A stretch of 5,034 nucleotides of DNA from Oscillospiraceae bacterium (GCA_029013165.1 JAQXMV010000212.1:1-5034), one strand, 5' to 3'. Positions 1 to 4,898 are shown, counted from the stretch's first letter. Made by a program: numbers and translations. The notes: generated by a model from the letters alone, not told the origin.

Positions 1-60
1 GGATGTGGATAAGCCCCGGAATCTGGCCAAATCCGTCACCGTGGAGTAAAAAGTTCTGGC

Positions 61-81
61 GAAAAGCCCTGCGGGCTTTTC
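61..81. terminator. Terminator-like hairpin at the left edge
   Basis: GAAAAGCCC and GGGCTTTTC form a 9-bp stem around TGC, with A and T runs inside the arms as in bidirectional terminators. An alternative hairpin GCGGGC / GCCCGC (71-76 / 83-88) excludes it. It occupies the same place beside the left repeat as 4997-5026 does beside the right one. Confidence 0.45.
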
Positions 82-83
82 TG

Positions 84-180
84 CCCGCGGCGCACTGCCG
101 TGCACCGCCCCGGGGCCGCCCCCTCCCCAAGCACTCTCTTCCCACCGGGCACCAACCTGACCGTTACGAAGCAGGCAGAT
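84..180 (-). repeat. GC-rich intergenic repeat, left copy (inverted)
   Basis: Read on the minus strand it runs CTGCCTGCTTCG (178-167), a GGTTGGTG...CGGTG block, GGGAAGAGAGTGCTTGG, GGAGGGGGCGGCCCCGGGG, then a hairpin GCGGCGCAC / GTGCACCGC (87-95 / 100-108) with one C-A mismatch. This is the same order of blocks as 4899-4996, with small indels and substitutions. Confidence 0.65.
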
Positions 181-260
181 CGCCCCTTGAAAAGTCTGCT
201 TTAACCGTTTGCACCTTGGCGCCTGTCGCGAAATTGCCGTCTTTGGTTTTACGAATACCG
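181..260. other. Short intergenic stretch, open on both strands, no supported gene
   Basis: The minus strand has an open frame from the end of the 312-aa gene to TAA at 164-166, containing RKTKDGNFATGAKVQTVKAD. The plus strand is open as well (3-311). Neither frame has a ribosome site or a family I can name. I have a vague memory of similar short hypotheticals in related genomes, which would fit a dispersed repeat. Confidence 0.3.
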
Positions 261-286
261 AACCCCTGCTCAGAGGAGCAGGGGTT
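261..286 (-). terminator. Hairpin downstream of the 312-aa gene
   Basis: AACCCCTGCTC (261-271) and GAGCAGGGGTT (276-286) form a perfect 11-bp stem with a 4-nt loop, about 28 bp past the TGA stop. On the minus strand the stem is followed by CGGTATTCG, not a T-tract. It may therefore work as a weak terminator or an mRNA 3' stabiliser. Confidence 0.5.
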
Positions 287-314
287 TGATCTAATAGACT
301 CGGTTTTATAGCAA

Positions 315-1253
315 TCAGTATGTAATCGTGTAATCCTTAATAAAGGTCATACCGACTGTTGCGTCAAGGGTAAGAACAACCTTGGCGGTAACATCGAGAA
401 CGATGGGCTGCGTATAGGTTGCGCTGACCATATGGCCGGTTGCCTTGTCAACCTTGCACTCGATGGTGTTGTTATAGTAGTTACAGCTGAACTTGGTAAC
501 CATGGGAGCGTTATCTGTAACATCGCTGGGCTTAATGATATCAAAAGCAGCGTTTACACCGGTACCCTCTGCCGGATCCACACAATCGTTGAGAACGAGC
601 TTGATGGAATAATTGGAGCCTTCGTCGGTGCAGGTAGCTTCCTTGACATCGGCGTCGGTGAGCTTACTGGAATAGGTCTGACCGGAAACGGGGAAGCCTG
701 CCACGATCTCATCCTTTGTTGCCATAGTAACAGGAGTATCATTTCTCTTGAGGAATTTGCCGATAAGGCCCTCACCGATGGACTGAAGAGCTGAGGGAAG
801 AACGAGTTTTTCGGGGTTGTGCTGGTTATCCTCATAGTTTCTTACAACCTGAGTAGCTTCGGTCTTAACCTTATTGGCAGCGTCGTTGAAATAAGCAACG
901 ATCTCAGCCTTGCTCTGAGGAGCACCCGTCGAGGGAGCGTCCGATGCAGGAGCAGCGGTAGTGGTGTCAGCGGCAGGAGCTGCCGTAGTGTCTGCAGTTT
1001 CGTTGCCGGCGGGAGCTTCGCTTGTGGGTGCAGTGGTCGGAGCCGTCGTCGGAGCAGTTGTCTGCGGTGCGGCAGTGGTGGTAATGACGACAGGATCTTC
1101 CGTTTCAACGGCGGTGTTCTTTTTGACATTTGTCAGTGAACCGAGGAAATTTCCTGAAGCAAAGAGAAAAACAACAACCAGAGCGATACAAACGCCCTTC
1201 ATGATGTCATCTTTGAAAAAGCCCTCACAAGATGAATTTGACTTGTTCTCCAT
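315..1253 (-). CDS. Membrane-anchored protein with T/A/P-rich linker and extracellular domain of unknown function
   Basis: The 312-residue product is read from ATG at 1253 to TGA at 315-317. An in-frame ATG six codons upstream (1271) is rejected because the AAAGGAAG ribosome site (1261-1268) lies between the two, 7 nt before the chosen start. Residues 1-19 are polar (CEGFFKDDIMK). Residues 20-40 form one hydrophobic helix (VCIALVVVFLFASG). No signal peptidase site is evident, so an N-in/C-out anchored protein is inferred. Residues 54-113 are a low-complexity linker of Thr, Ala and Pro with TTAP repeats, typical of cell-wall-spanning spacers. Residues 114-312 form a compact domain starting AEIVAYFNDAANKVK and ending in beta-strand-like alternation (KVVLTLDATVGMTFIKDYTITY region); it holds four Cys that might form disulfides. 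I recall similar proteins as hypotheticals in gut Clostridia but know no function. It stands alone with its own promoter. The gene is confident; the function is unknown. Confidence 0.9.
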   Translation of the reverse strand: MENKSNSSCEGFFKDDIMKGVCIALVVVFLFASGNFLGSLTNVKKNTAVETEDPVVITTTAAPQTTAPTTAPTTAPTSEAPAGNETADTTAAPAADTTTAAPASDAPSTGAPQSKAEIVAYFNDAANKVKTEATQVVRNYEDNQHNPEKLVLPSALQSIGEGLIGKFLKRNDTPVTMATKDEIVAGFPVSGQTYSSKLTDADVKEATCTDEGSNYSIKLVLNDCVDPAEGTGVNAAFDIIKPSDVTDNAPMVTKFSCNYYNNTIECKVDKATGHMVSATYTQPIVLDVTAKVVLTLDATVGMTFIKDYTITY

Positions 1254-1260
1254 AGTTGGT

Positions 1261-1268
1261 CTTCCTTT
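1261..1268 (-). promoter_or_regulatory. Ribosome binding site deciding the start of the 312-aa gene
   Basis: On the minus strand AAAGGAAG lies 7 nt before ATG 1253-1251, an ideal Shine-Dalgarno distance. It sits inside the longer reading frame that starts at 1271, so that upstream ATG would have no ribosome site of its own. Confidence 0.75.
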
Positions 1269-1277
1269 CATTTATAA

Positions 1278-1295
1278 GCGTTTCATCAAAAACGC
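1278..1295 (-). promoter_or_regulatory. Small hairpin in the 5' UTR of the 312-aa gene
   Basis: GCGTTT and AAACGC form a 6-bp stem with a 6-nt loop. It lies between the predicted transcription start (about 1302) and the ribosome site, and leaves the SD outside the stem. It could stabilise the mRNA 5' end. A regulatory role is only a guess. Confidence 0.35.
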
Positions 1296-1308
1296 ATAAT
1301 TTTTCACT

Positions 1309-1337
1309 ATTATATTACATTTTTCTTCACGGTGCAA
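1309..1337 (-). promoter_or_regulatory. Sigma-A-type promoter of the 312-aa gene
   Basis: On the minus strand the -10 box TATAAT (1309-1314) is a perfect consensus. It is separated by exactly 17 nt from a -35 box TTGCAC (1332-1337), which keeps the TTG core. The predicted start near 1302 gives a leader of about 50 nt. Confidence 0.65.
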
Positions 1338-1342
1338 TACGG

Positions 1343-1374
1343 AAAATGTTAATAATTAGGAAACTTTACATTTT
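1343..1374. repeat. 7-bp inverted repeat just upstream of the -35 box
   Basis: AAAATGT (1343-1349) and ACATTTT (1368-1374) are perfect inverted arms in AT-rich DNA, starting 6 bp upstream of the -35 box at 1332-1337. Such a site could bind a regulator, but in a stretch this AT-rich it could also be chance. Confidence 0.25.
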
Positions 1375-1607
1375 TTTTAATATTTTGTGACTCAGAAGTC
1401 CGTGTGCGAGAACTGTTATCCTTTGAAATTGCCATTCACGGAAAAAGCCACCGATTTCGCAGAGAGTAATTCCGAGAGGGTAAGAGCAAAAGCATCTGCC
1501 GAGAGAGGAATCAACGCGACAGGCATCGCGGGCTACCTCCCTCGCCCCGGCGGTTAAGCTGCCGGGCTTGCCACCTCCCCATTTCCACTCAAAAAAAGAC
1601 AAAGCAC
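1375..1607. other. Intergenic stretch without a supported gene
   Basis: AT-rich to about 1390, then more GC-rich. The minus strand is open for 92 codons (1366-1644) from a GTG, but this frame has no convincing ribosome site or recognisable domain, and its first codons lie in the repeat unit. The one structure seen is CCGGCGG / CTGCCGG (1547-1553 / 1559-1565), a 7-bp stem with one G-T wobble and a 5-nt loop. It may be part of another dispersed repeat, which cannot be decided here. Confidence 0.4.
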
Positions 1608-1665
1608 CAACGAACCCAACCAACCGGATATCTTCCCTCTCCACCTCTCAAAAAATCGCCAACAA

Positions 1666-1698
1666 GACGAGGGGTGCGAAGCGGTGGGCCCCCTCGTC
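1666..1698. repeat. 9-bp inverted repeat in unit 1
   Basis: GACGAGGGG (1666-1674) and CCCCTCGTC (1690-1698) pair perfectly around a 15-nt loop. The arms and loop are identical in unit 2 (2049-2081). No T-tract follows on either strand, so it is not a typical terminator. Confidence 0.7.
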
Positions 1699-1771
1699 TC
1701 CGAAAGAACAAAGGTGCCAAAAAGGCGACCACATAAAACACCCGACTGTCGGCAGATCTGACAGAGCGACT

Positions 1772-1867
1772 GTATTTTTGCCGATGAAAGATAGTGTAAT
1801 AATCAGCACAACGAACCTAAAAGAAACCAACAATATTTATTCTACTAACTGCACCCGGCGAAAATAC
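1772..1867 (+). repeat. 12-bp long-range inverted repeat in unit 1
   Basis: GTATTTTTGCCG (1772-1783) pairs with CGGCGAAAATAC (1856-1867) across about 72 nt. One position is T opposite G, a wobble in plus-strand RNA but a C-A mismatch in minus-strand RNA. In unit 2 the same stem is perfect. If transcribed, the plus strand would keep the stem in both copies; the strand given is this inference. Confidence 0.6.
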
Positions 1868-1902
1868 CCCGGAGCGATTGACAGGCGCAAGAGCGCGCTT
1901 TG

Positions 1903-1930
1903 ATTACTTTGTCGCGCAAGACAAAGTAAT
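1903..1930. repeat. 11-bp hairpin in unit 1
   Basis: ATTACTTTGTC and GACAAAGTAAT form a perfect 11-bp stem around the 6-nt loop GCGCAA. In unit 2 (2287-2310) the same hairpin keeps only the inner 9 bp. No T-tract follows. It could be a stable RNA hairpin or a protein-binding palindrome. Confidence 0.75.
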
Positions 1931-2048
1931 AGCCCCCCGCGGCTAGAGCGGTGCGGCGTGGAAGAATGGTATAACATATATTATAAAAAACAACGAAACC
2001 AACTAACCGGATATCTTCCCTCTCAACCTCTCAAAAAATCGCCAACAA

Positions 2049-2081
2049 GACGAGGGGTGCGAAGCGGTGGGCCCCCTCGTC
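2049..2081. repeat. 9-bp inverted repeat in unit 2
   Basis: GACGAGGGG (2049-2057) and CCCCTCGTC (2073-2081) pair perfectly with a 15-nt loop. It is identical to the structure at 1666-1698. Confidence 0.7.
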
Positions 2082-2153
2082 ACCGAAAGAACAAAGGTGC
2101 CAAAAAGGCACAACATAAAACACCCGACTGTCGGTAAACCGCGCAGAGCGACT

Positions 2154-2249
2154 GTATTTTCGCCGATGAAAGTTAGCGTAACAATCAGCAGAACACGCCT
2201 AAATGGAACAAACAAAAATCACTCCAACGACCTCACTCGGCGAAAATAC
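2154..2249 (+). repeat. 13-bp perfect long-range inverted repeat in unit 2
   Basis: GTATTTTCGCCGA (2154-2166) and TCGGCGAAAATAC (2237-2249) are perfect inverted arms separated by 70 nt. It corresponds to the 12-bp stem with one wobble in unit 1. The arms are kept while the spacer diverges. Confidence 0.7.
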
Positions 2250-2286
2250 CCCGGAGCAATCGACAGGCGCAAGAGCGCGCTTTGCA

Positions 2287-2310
2287 TACTTTGTCGCGCA
2301 AGACAAAGTA
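2287..2310. repeat. 9-bp hairpin in unit 2
   Basis: TACTTTGTC and GACAAAGTA pair around GCGCAA. The two outer pairs present in unit 1 are lost because the left flank changed from GAT to GCA. Confidence 0.7.
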
Positions 2311-2371
2311 ATAGCCCCCGCGGCTCGAGCGGTGGTGTGTGGAAGAAAAATATAACAAAAATTATAAAAAA

Positions 2372-2557
2372 CAACCTACCATTAAATTGCCTTATGCACC
2401 ACCTTGGTAGGCACACGGCTTGGTGTGTCCTTCTGAACCAACCTTATTGTGTCCGCTTACGGCAACCTCACAAACAATGATTCAATTAGGTGCTAACCTC
2501 ACCCATGGTTTATGTTTTCGCAAAAACAACTACCGCTCTGCCAACAGAAAAGCGCGC
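2372..2557. other. Intergenic stretch without a supported gene
   Basis: No ORF with a ribosome site or familiar product is seen. A weak hairpin, CACAC / GTGTG with a 6-nt loop and AGG/CCT outer pairs across a bulge, lies near 2410-2432. CCTACC (2375-2380) and GGTAGG (about 2406-2411) form a further short inverted pair. Confidence 0.4.
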
Positions 2558-2585
2558 AAAAAAACGGCGCTGTCTGCGCAGCGCC
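2558..2585 (-). terminator. Orphan intrinsic terminator, minus strand
   Basis: Read on the minus strand, GGCGCTG (2585-2579) pairs with CAGCGCC (2572-2566) around a 6-nt loop. One G then leads into seven T (2564-2558). This is a textbook Rho-independent terminator. No minus-strand gene lies directly upstream; the next ends at 2902 and has its own terminator. It may back that one up or end an unseen short transcript. Confidence 0.65.
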
Positions 2586-2636
2586 ACCGTGACGGAAAAC
2601 TCTGTCTTTTATAGAAAAGTAACTGCCCTTTTCATC

Positions 2637-2661
2637 GGGAAACCCCCGGCGAGGGTTTCCC
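2637..2661. repeat. 9-bp perfect hairpin
   Basis: GGGAAACCC and GGGTTTCCC pair with a 7-nt loop. It is followed after 2 nt by the larger hairpin at 2664-2700. There is no T-tract on either side. Confidence 0.7.
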
Positions 2662-2663
2662 AC

Positions 2664-2700
2664 GGTTCCGAAGAAATTCTCCCCGAATTTCTTCGGAACC
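2664..2700. repeat. 16-bp perfect hairpin
   Basis: GGTTCCGAAGAAATTC (2664-2679) and GAATTTCTTCGGAACC (2685-2700) pair without mismatch around the loop TCCCC. It is one of the longest perfect stems in the window. No T-tract follows on either strand, so it is more likely a repeat, processing site or folded RNA than a terminator. Confidence 0.8.
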
Positions 2701-2773
2701 TCCCTTCCTGCGCTTATTGAAGTATAATTTTTTTCCCGTCAGCGCAGTTTTCATTTTTCAGTAAAGGGCATTT

Positions 2774-2845
2774 CGCTGTCTGCGGACAGCGACAGGGGCT
2801 CTGCCCCTTGACCCCGCAAGCCTTTGAAAAGGCTTGTGCGAAACT
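2774..2845. repeat. Run of short hairpins resembling a dispersed clostridial intergenic repeat
   Basis: Three hairpins follow one another: CGCTGTC / GACAGCG (2774-2780 / 2785-2791), AGGGGC / GCCCCT (2794-2799 / 2803-2808), and AAGCCTTT / AAAGGCTT (2819-2836). The block then runs into CGAAACTTTT. From memory, closely similar wording (GACCCCGCAAGCC ... GAAAAGGCTTG ... CGAAACTTTT) recurs between genes in many gut Clostridia. No search could be run to confirm this. It lies just beyond the terminator of the 622-aa gene. Confidence 0.5.
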
Positions 2846-2862
2846 TTTATTGATTTTTTGCT

Positions 2863-2895
2863 AAAAAAATCAGGGACTGCTTTTTCACAGTCCCT
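2863..2895 (-). terminator. Intrinsic terminator of the 622-aa gene
   Basis: On the minus strand, a few bases after the TAA stop (2902-2904), AGGGACTG (2895-2888) pairs with CAGTCCCT (2879-2872) around an 8-nt loop. It is followed by GA and a run of seven T (2869-2863). The T-run is itself mirrored by a plus-strand T-run at 2854-2859. Confidence 0.85.
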
Positions 2896-2901
2896 TTCAT
2901 T

Positions 2902-4770
2902 TTAATAGTGCTGTGCGCCGCACTCACAAGTCTGATTTAAATTGAACAGCTTCCAGAAAGCTCTGACAATCTTATAAATGAAGCCGGCAAAACCATCCTT
3001 ATGACAAATGCAGTCACAGGTTTTCGTCTCATCCAGAACCTTATTACAGCTATCGCAATAGCCGTCATCATTCTCGTCCTTATGATCATTCGTCGCCGGA
3101 ATGGTCTCACGTTTGACAAGAACTTCTCCGCAGGTAAAGCAATGGCTTCCCTGTGTCAAACCGGTCTTAGAGCATGTCGGTGCAACGGCACCGTCAATCA
3201 CCGGCGTATGACCGTATGCCGGCAAAAGCTCCGTATAACTAAAGTCGCAGAACTCACATTTGTAAAGAACGATACCGCCCTGTGTGCAGGACGCCGGATA
3301 TCTGTCGTCCTCATAAGCGCGATGGCCTGTTGCCGCCAACTCTTCCTCAAGGGTGTAGTCGCAGTTTTGACATTTACTGTTTCTGTAACCCTTTTCACTG
3401 CAGGTTGCAGGCTGCTCGTCAATCACTTCCAGATCATGACCCGTTGCCGGCAGAATCGTCTTATAGGAGTTTCCGCATACCGAGCAGCGGTATTTCTCAA
3501 AGCCGTCTGCGATACAGGTAGGCGCCTTGCTTTCTGTTATGCTGTAGCTGTGACCCAAAGCCGGAATTACCTCTTCGTAGCTGTAACCGCACCGACACTC
3601 ATATTTGTCGATTCCGTTCTCGGTACAGGTCGGCTCCTTCGTGCGTGTGCAGGTCACATTTTCATGATTATAAATTTCAGGTGTCAGTTTCAGCGTAAGA
3701 GCAGGGCGAATACCCAGATAGGTGTAGTTGACATAAGCGCCGTAGCTGTTAATATAACCGCCGCACTGAACGGCACTGACGCAGTTGGAGGCGTTTCCGG
3801 CGGAGCGAAGCCACCACCAGGAGCTTCCCTCATAGGTGTTTTCTTCGTCGATTTTTACATCGAAGACTCTTAAGCCCTGACATTTGGCGTAATCCGTGCC
3901 TTCGGCACCTCTCGCGCCGTAATAGGAATCACCGTCGGCAAAGAAACCGTTCCTTGTGTTGGTCATTTCCTGATAAGACAGCAGGAATATTTTATCCTCG
4001 GTCTCCATACAACCGTAGTCACTGTTCGAGGCGCTGAAAGCGTCATTATTGACAGTTGTGACAGCAATCGCTTCTTTTTCTTCCTCACTGAAAGCCGTAT
4101 TATAGAAATCACTGTTCAGCCAATCTCTGACAGAGCTTGCGCTATAGTCATTGGCATAGTCCTCGTAATTTTCATCGCCCCAGTAACCGGTTTTGCCGTA
4201 AATATCATTGCCGTGCTCATAAACCGTATTGCAATAAGGCTGACTGTCGATCAGGCTTTCACAATAAACCGTGCGCTCACCGTCTTTCTCGTTCAGCACA
4301 AGCCATTTCAGGGGCTCGTATTGGAACCAGTAAACATTGCCTTCCTTATAACCGTTATCGTCCTGATAACTGCCGGCAGAATTGTAGTCCGTATAAAAGG
4401 GCCGGTTATCACTGATTTTTACAGCTCTGTATTTTACGCCGTCAAGAACTGTGTCTGCATACGCCATCCAGTCTCCGGCCACGGGACGGGAGACCGTCTC
4501 CTTTTTACCGGAAGCGTCCGTAATCTCCACATCTTCGCCGCGGCAATAACCGTAGCTATTCCATTGGACTTCCAGAGCATTTAGCTCGTCAACCAGATTT
4601 TTGTCTGTAACCTCGCTTTGAGGATAGCTGCCGAAGTAGACAATCCGTCTGTCCGTGTTGTCTTTATTTGTATCGCAGTTTGTCGCAAATGCCGGCACGC
4701 AAAGACAACCGAGCGTCATTACGGCCGCAAGAAAAACGGCAAGCAGTTTTTTTATAGAATTTCTTTTCAT
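2902..4770 (-). CDS. Secreted DUF6273-like protein with five C/CxxC/H repeats and a Cys-rich C-terminal motif
   Basis: The 622-residue product has a signal peptide: KRNSIKK, a hydrophobic core, and a likely cut after AFA at residue 29. Residues about 42-362 match what I know of DUF6273, with YFGSYPQ (45-51), EPLKWLVL (152-159), RDWLNSDFYNTAF (215-227), WWWLRSAG (318-325) and LGIRPALTLKL (352-362). Residues 374-563 hold five repeats of pattern PTC-x(3)-G...C-x-x-C...E-x-x-PAxGH. Their first cysteines fall at 382, 419, 457, 495 and 533. Repeat 1 has CxC (392, 394) where the others have CxxC. An Asp-rich HKDENDDGYCDSC (563-575) follows. The end (585-622) has CDCICH, a hydrophobic segment FIYKIVRAFWKLF, then CECGAQHY. 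Metal binding or disulfide bonding by the repeats and surface retention by the C-terminus are inferences. The exact function is unknown. It is single-gene, with its own promoter and terminator. Confidence 0.93.
   Translation of the reverse strand: MKRNSIKKLLAVFLAAVMTLGCLCVPAFATNCDTNKDNTDRRIVYFGSYPQSEVTDKNLVDELNALEVQWNSYGYCRGEDVEITDASGKKETVSRPVAGDWMAYADTVLDGVKYRAVKISDNRPFYTDYNSAGSYQDDNGYKEGNVYWFQYEPLKWLVLNEKDGERTVYCESLIDSQPYCNTVYEHGNDIYGKTGYWGDENYEDYANDYSASSVRDWLNSDFYNTAFSEEEKEAIAVTTVNNDAFSASNSDYGCMETEDKIFLLSYQEMTNTRNGFFADGDSYYGARGAEGTDYAKCQGLRVFDVKIDEENTYEGSSWWWLRSAGNASNCVSAVQCGGYINSYGAYVNYTYLGIRPALTLKLTPEIYNHENVTCTRTKEPTCTENGIDKYECRCGYSYEEVIPALGHSYSITESKAPTCIADGFEKYRCSVCGNSYKTILPATGHDLEVIDEQPATCSEKGYRNSKCQNCDYTLEEELAATGHRAYEDDRYPASCTQGGIVLYKCEFCDFSYTELLPAYGHTPVIDGAVAPTCSKTGLTQGSHCFTCGEVLVKRETIPATNDHKDENDDGYCDSCNKVLDETKTCDCICHKDGFAGFIYKIVRAFWKLFNLNQTCECGAQHY
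3082..3651 (-). repeat. In-gene array of five 37-38-codon cysteine repeats
   Basis: This part encodes residues 374-563. The first cysteine of successive units recurs exactly every 38 codons (419, 457, 495, 533). The first interval is 37 because unit 1 lacks one residue between its paired cysteines. The unit sequences have diverged at both protein and DNA level, so the array looks old and stable rather than recently expanded. Confidence 0.85.
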
Positions 4771-4780
4771 GACATTGTGC

Positions 4781-4787
4781 TCTCCTT
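4781..4787 (-). promoter_or_regulatory. Ribosome binding site of the 622-aa gene
   Basis: AAGGAGA on the minus strand is a strong Shine-Dalgarno. The spacing to ATG 4770-4768 is 11 nt, a little long. A nearer ATG, in ATGTCATGA, is out of frame and gives only two codons, so the start at 4770 stands. Confidence 0.7.
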
Positions 4788-4803
4788 ATATTTATTCACT
4801 TTA

Positions 4804-4832
4804 ATTTTACTATATCTGCCAAAAAAATACAA
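4804..4832 (-). promoter_or_regulatory. Candidate promoter of the 622-aa gene
   Basis: On the minus strand TTGTAT (4827-4832) and TAAAAT (4804-4809) are 17 nt apart. The -10 box matches five of six consensus bases; the -35 box keeps only TTG. The alternative -10 box TATAGT, 5 bp upstream, has no good -35 partner. The expected leader is about 25-30 nt. Confidence 0.45.
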
Positions 4833-4851
4833 TAGATAAATCAATTTTTTT

Positions 4852-4866
4852 GCAGGACTTTCCTGC
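4852..4866. repeat. Small hairpin upstream of the 622-aa gene promoter
   Basis: GCAGGA and TCCTGC pair around CTT. The stem is flanked by a T-run on the plus-strand left and an A-run on the right, which could lengthen it imperfectly. It lies about 20 bp upstream of the -35 box. It might be an operator, but nothing proves it. Confidence 0.35.
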
Positions 4867-4898
4867 GGCAAAAAACGGGATAAATGAATACCAGAAAG

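Larger units (their letters stand above)
1608..1990. repeat. Tandem repeat unit 1 (about 383 bp, structured, non-coding)
   Basis: This unit is directly followed by a second copy (1991-2371). The register offset is 383 bp at the start and falls to 381 bp through two single-base indels: one near 1730, one in the C-run near 1935. The stretch 1643-1698 is identical to 2026-2081. Other well-conserved parts are 1699-1728, 1856-1902 and 1903-1930. The part around 1790-1850 is much more diverged. The unit carries three inverted repeats, at 1666-1698, 1772-1867 and 1903-1930. It has no convincing ORF. It begins CAACGAA and ends in an A-rich ATTATAAAAAA. No terminal inverted repeats or target-site duplications were seen, so a classical MITE is not supported. 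Confidence 0.85.
1991..2371. repeat. Tandem repeat unit 2 (about 381 bp, structured, non-coding)
   Basis: This is the second copy of the unit at 1608-1990, in direct orientation and abutting it. Both copies end in ATTATAAAAAACAAC-like sequence, so the junction is A-rich. It keeps all three inverted repeats: 2049-2081, 2154-2249 and 2287-2310. The segment between the arms of the 13-bp inverted repeat (2167-2236) differs most from unit 1. No supported gene lies inside. Confidence 0.85.
2624..2770. repeat. Nested multi-hairpin block (possible structured element)
   Basis: The outer arms TGCCCTTT (2624-2631) and AAAGGGCA (2763-2770) are a perfect 8-bp inverted repeat. They enclose three further inverted repeats: 2637-2661 (9 bp), 2664-2700 (16 bp) and CTGCGC / GCGCAG at 2708-2713 / 2742-2747. 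Together they could fold as a closing stem with three branches. The outer and third stems are short enough to be chance; the two inner hairpins are not. No ORF accounts for the block. Confidence 0.45.

Noticed and set aside
3..311. Plus-strand 102-codon open frame at the left edge
   Set aside because: It runs through the GC-rich repeat and two hairpins, has no ribosome site and a biased, low-complexity composition.
1366..1644. Minus-strand 92-codon open frame from a GTG
   Set aside because: There is no good SD and no domain. The start lies in the tandem repeat, and the matching position in unit 2 has no such frame.
1732..2215. Parallel short minus-strand frames in both repeat units sharing FIG-NTVAL--LPTVGCFM
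   Set aside because: Both begin with TTG, differ at many residues over 34 codons, and diverge completely after a single-base indel. This reflects shared DNA rather than a protect coding sequence.
1608..2371. CRISPR array or insertion sequence
   Set aside because: There are only two long units without short spaced repeats, no transposase, no terminal inverted repeats and no visible target-site duplication.
2067..2720. Plus-strand open frames at 2067-2480, 2420-2614 and 2490-2720
   Set aside because: They overlap one another and the repeats or hairpins, have basic low-complexity products and no ribosome sites or known motifs.
2723..2728. Plus-strand TATAAT as a promoter
   Set aside because: No -35 box occurs at 16-18 bp upstream (the sequence there is the end of the 16-bp hairpin), and no plus-strand gene follows.
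3001..3873. Plus-strand 290-codon open frame
   Set aside because: It lies wholly antisense to the 622-aa gene, whose domains and repeats are clear. It has no familiar motif and is a shadow frame.
4704..4714. Lipoprotein cleavage site at TLGC (Cys22) in the 622-aa protein
   Set aside because: The -3 position is Thr rather than Leu, and a normal AFA signal peptidase I site follows at residues 27-29.
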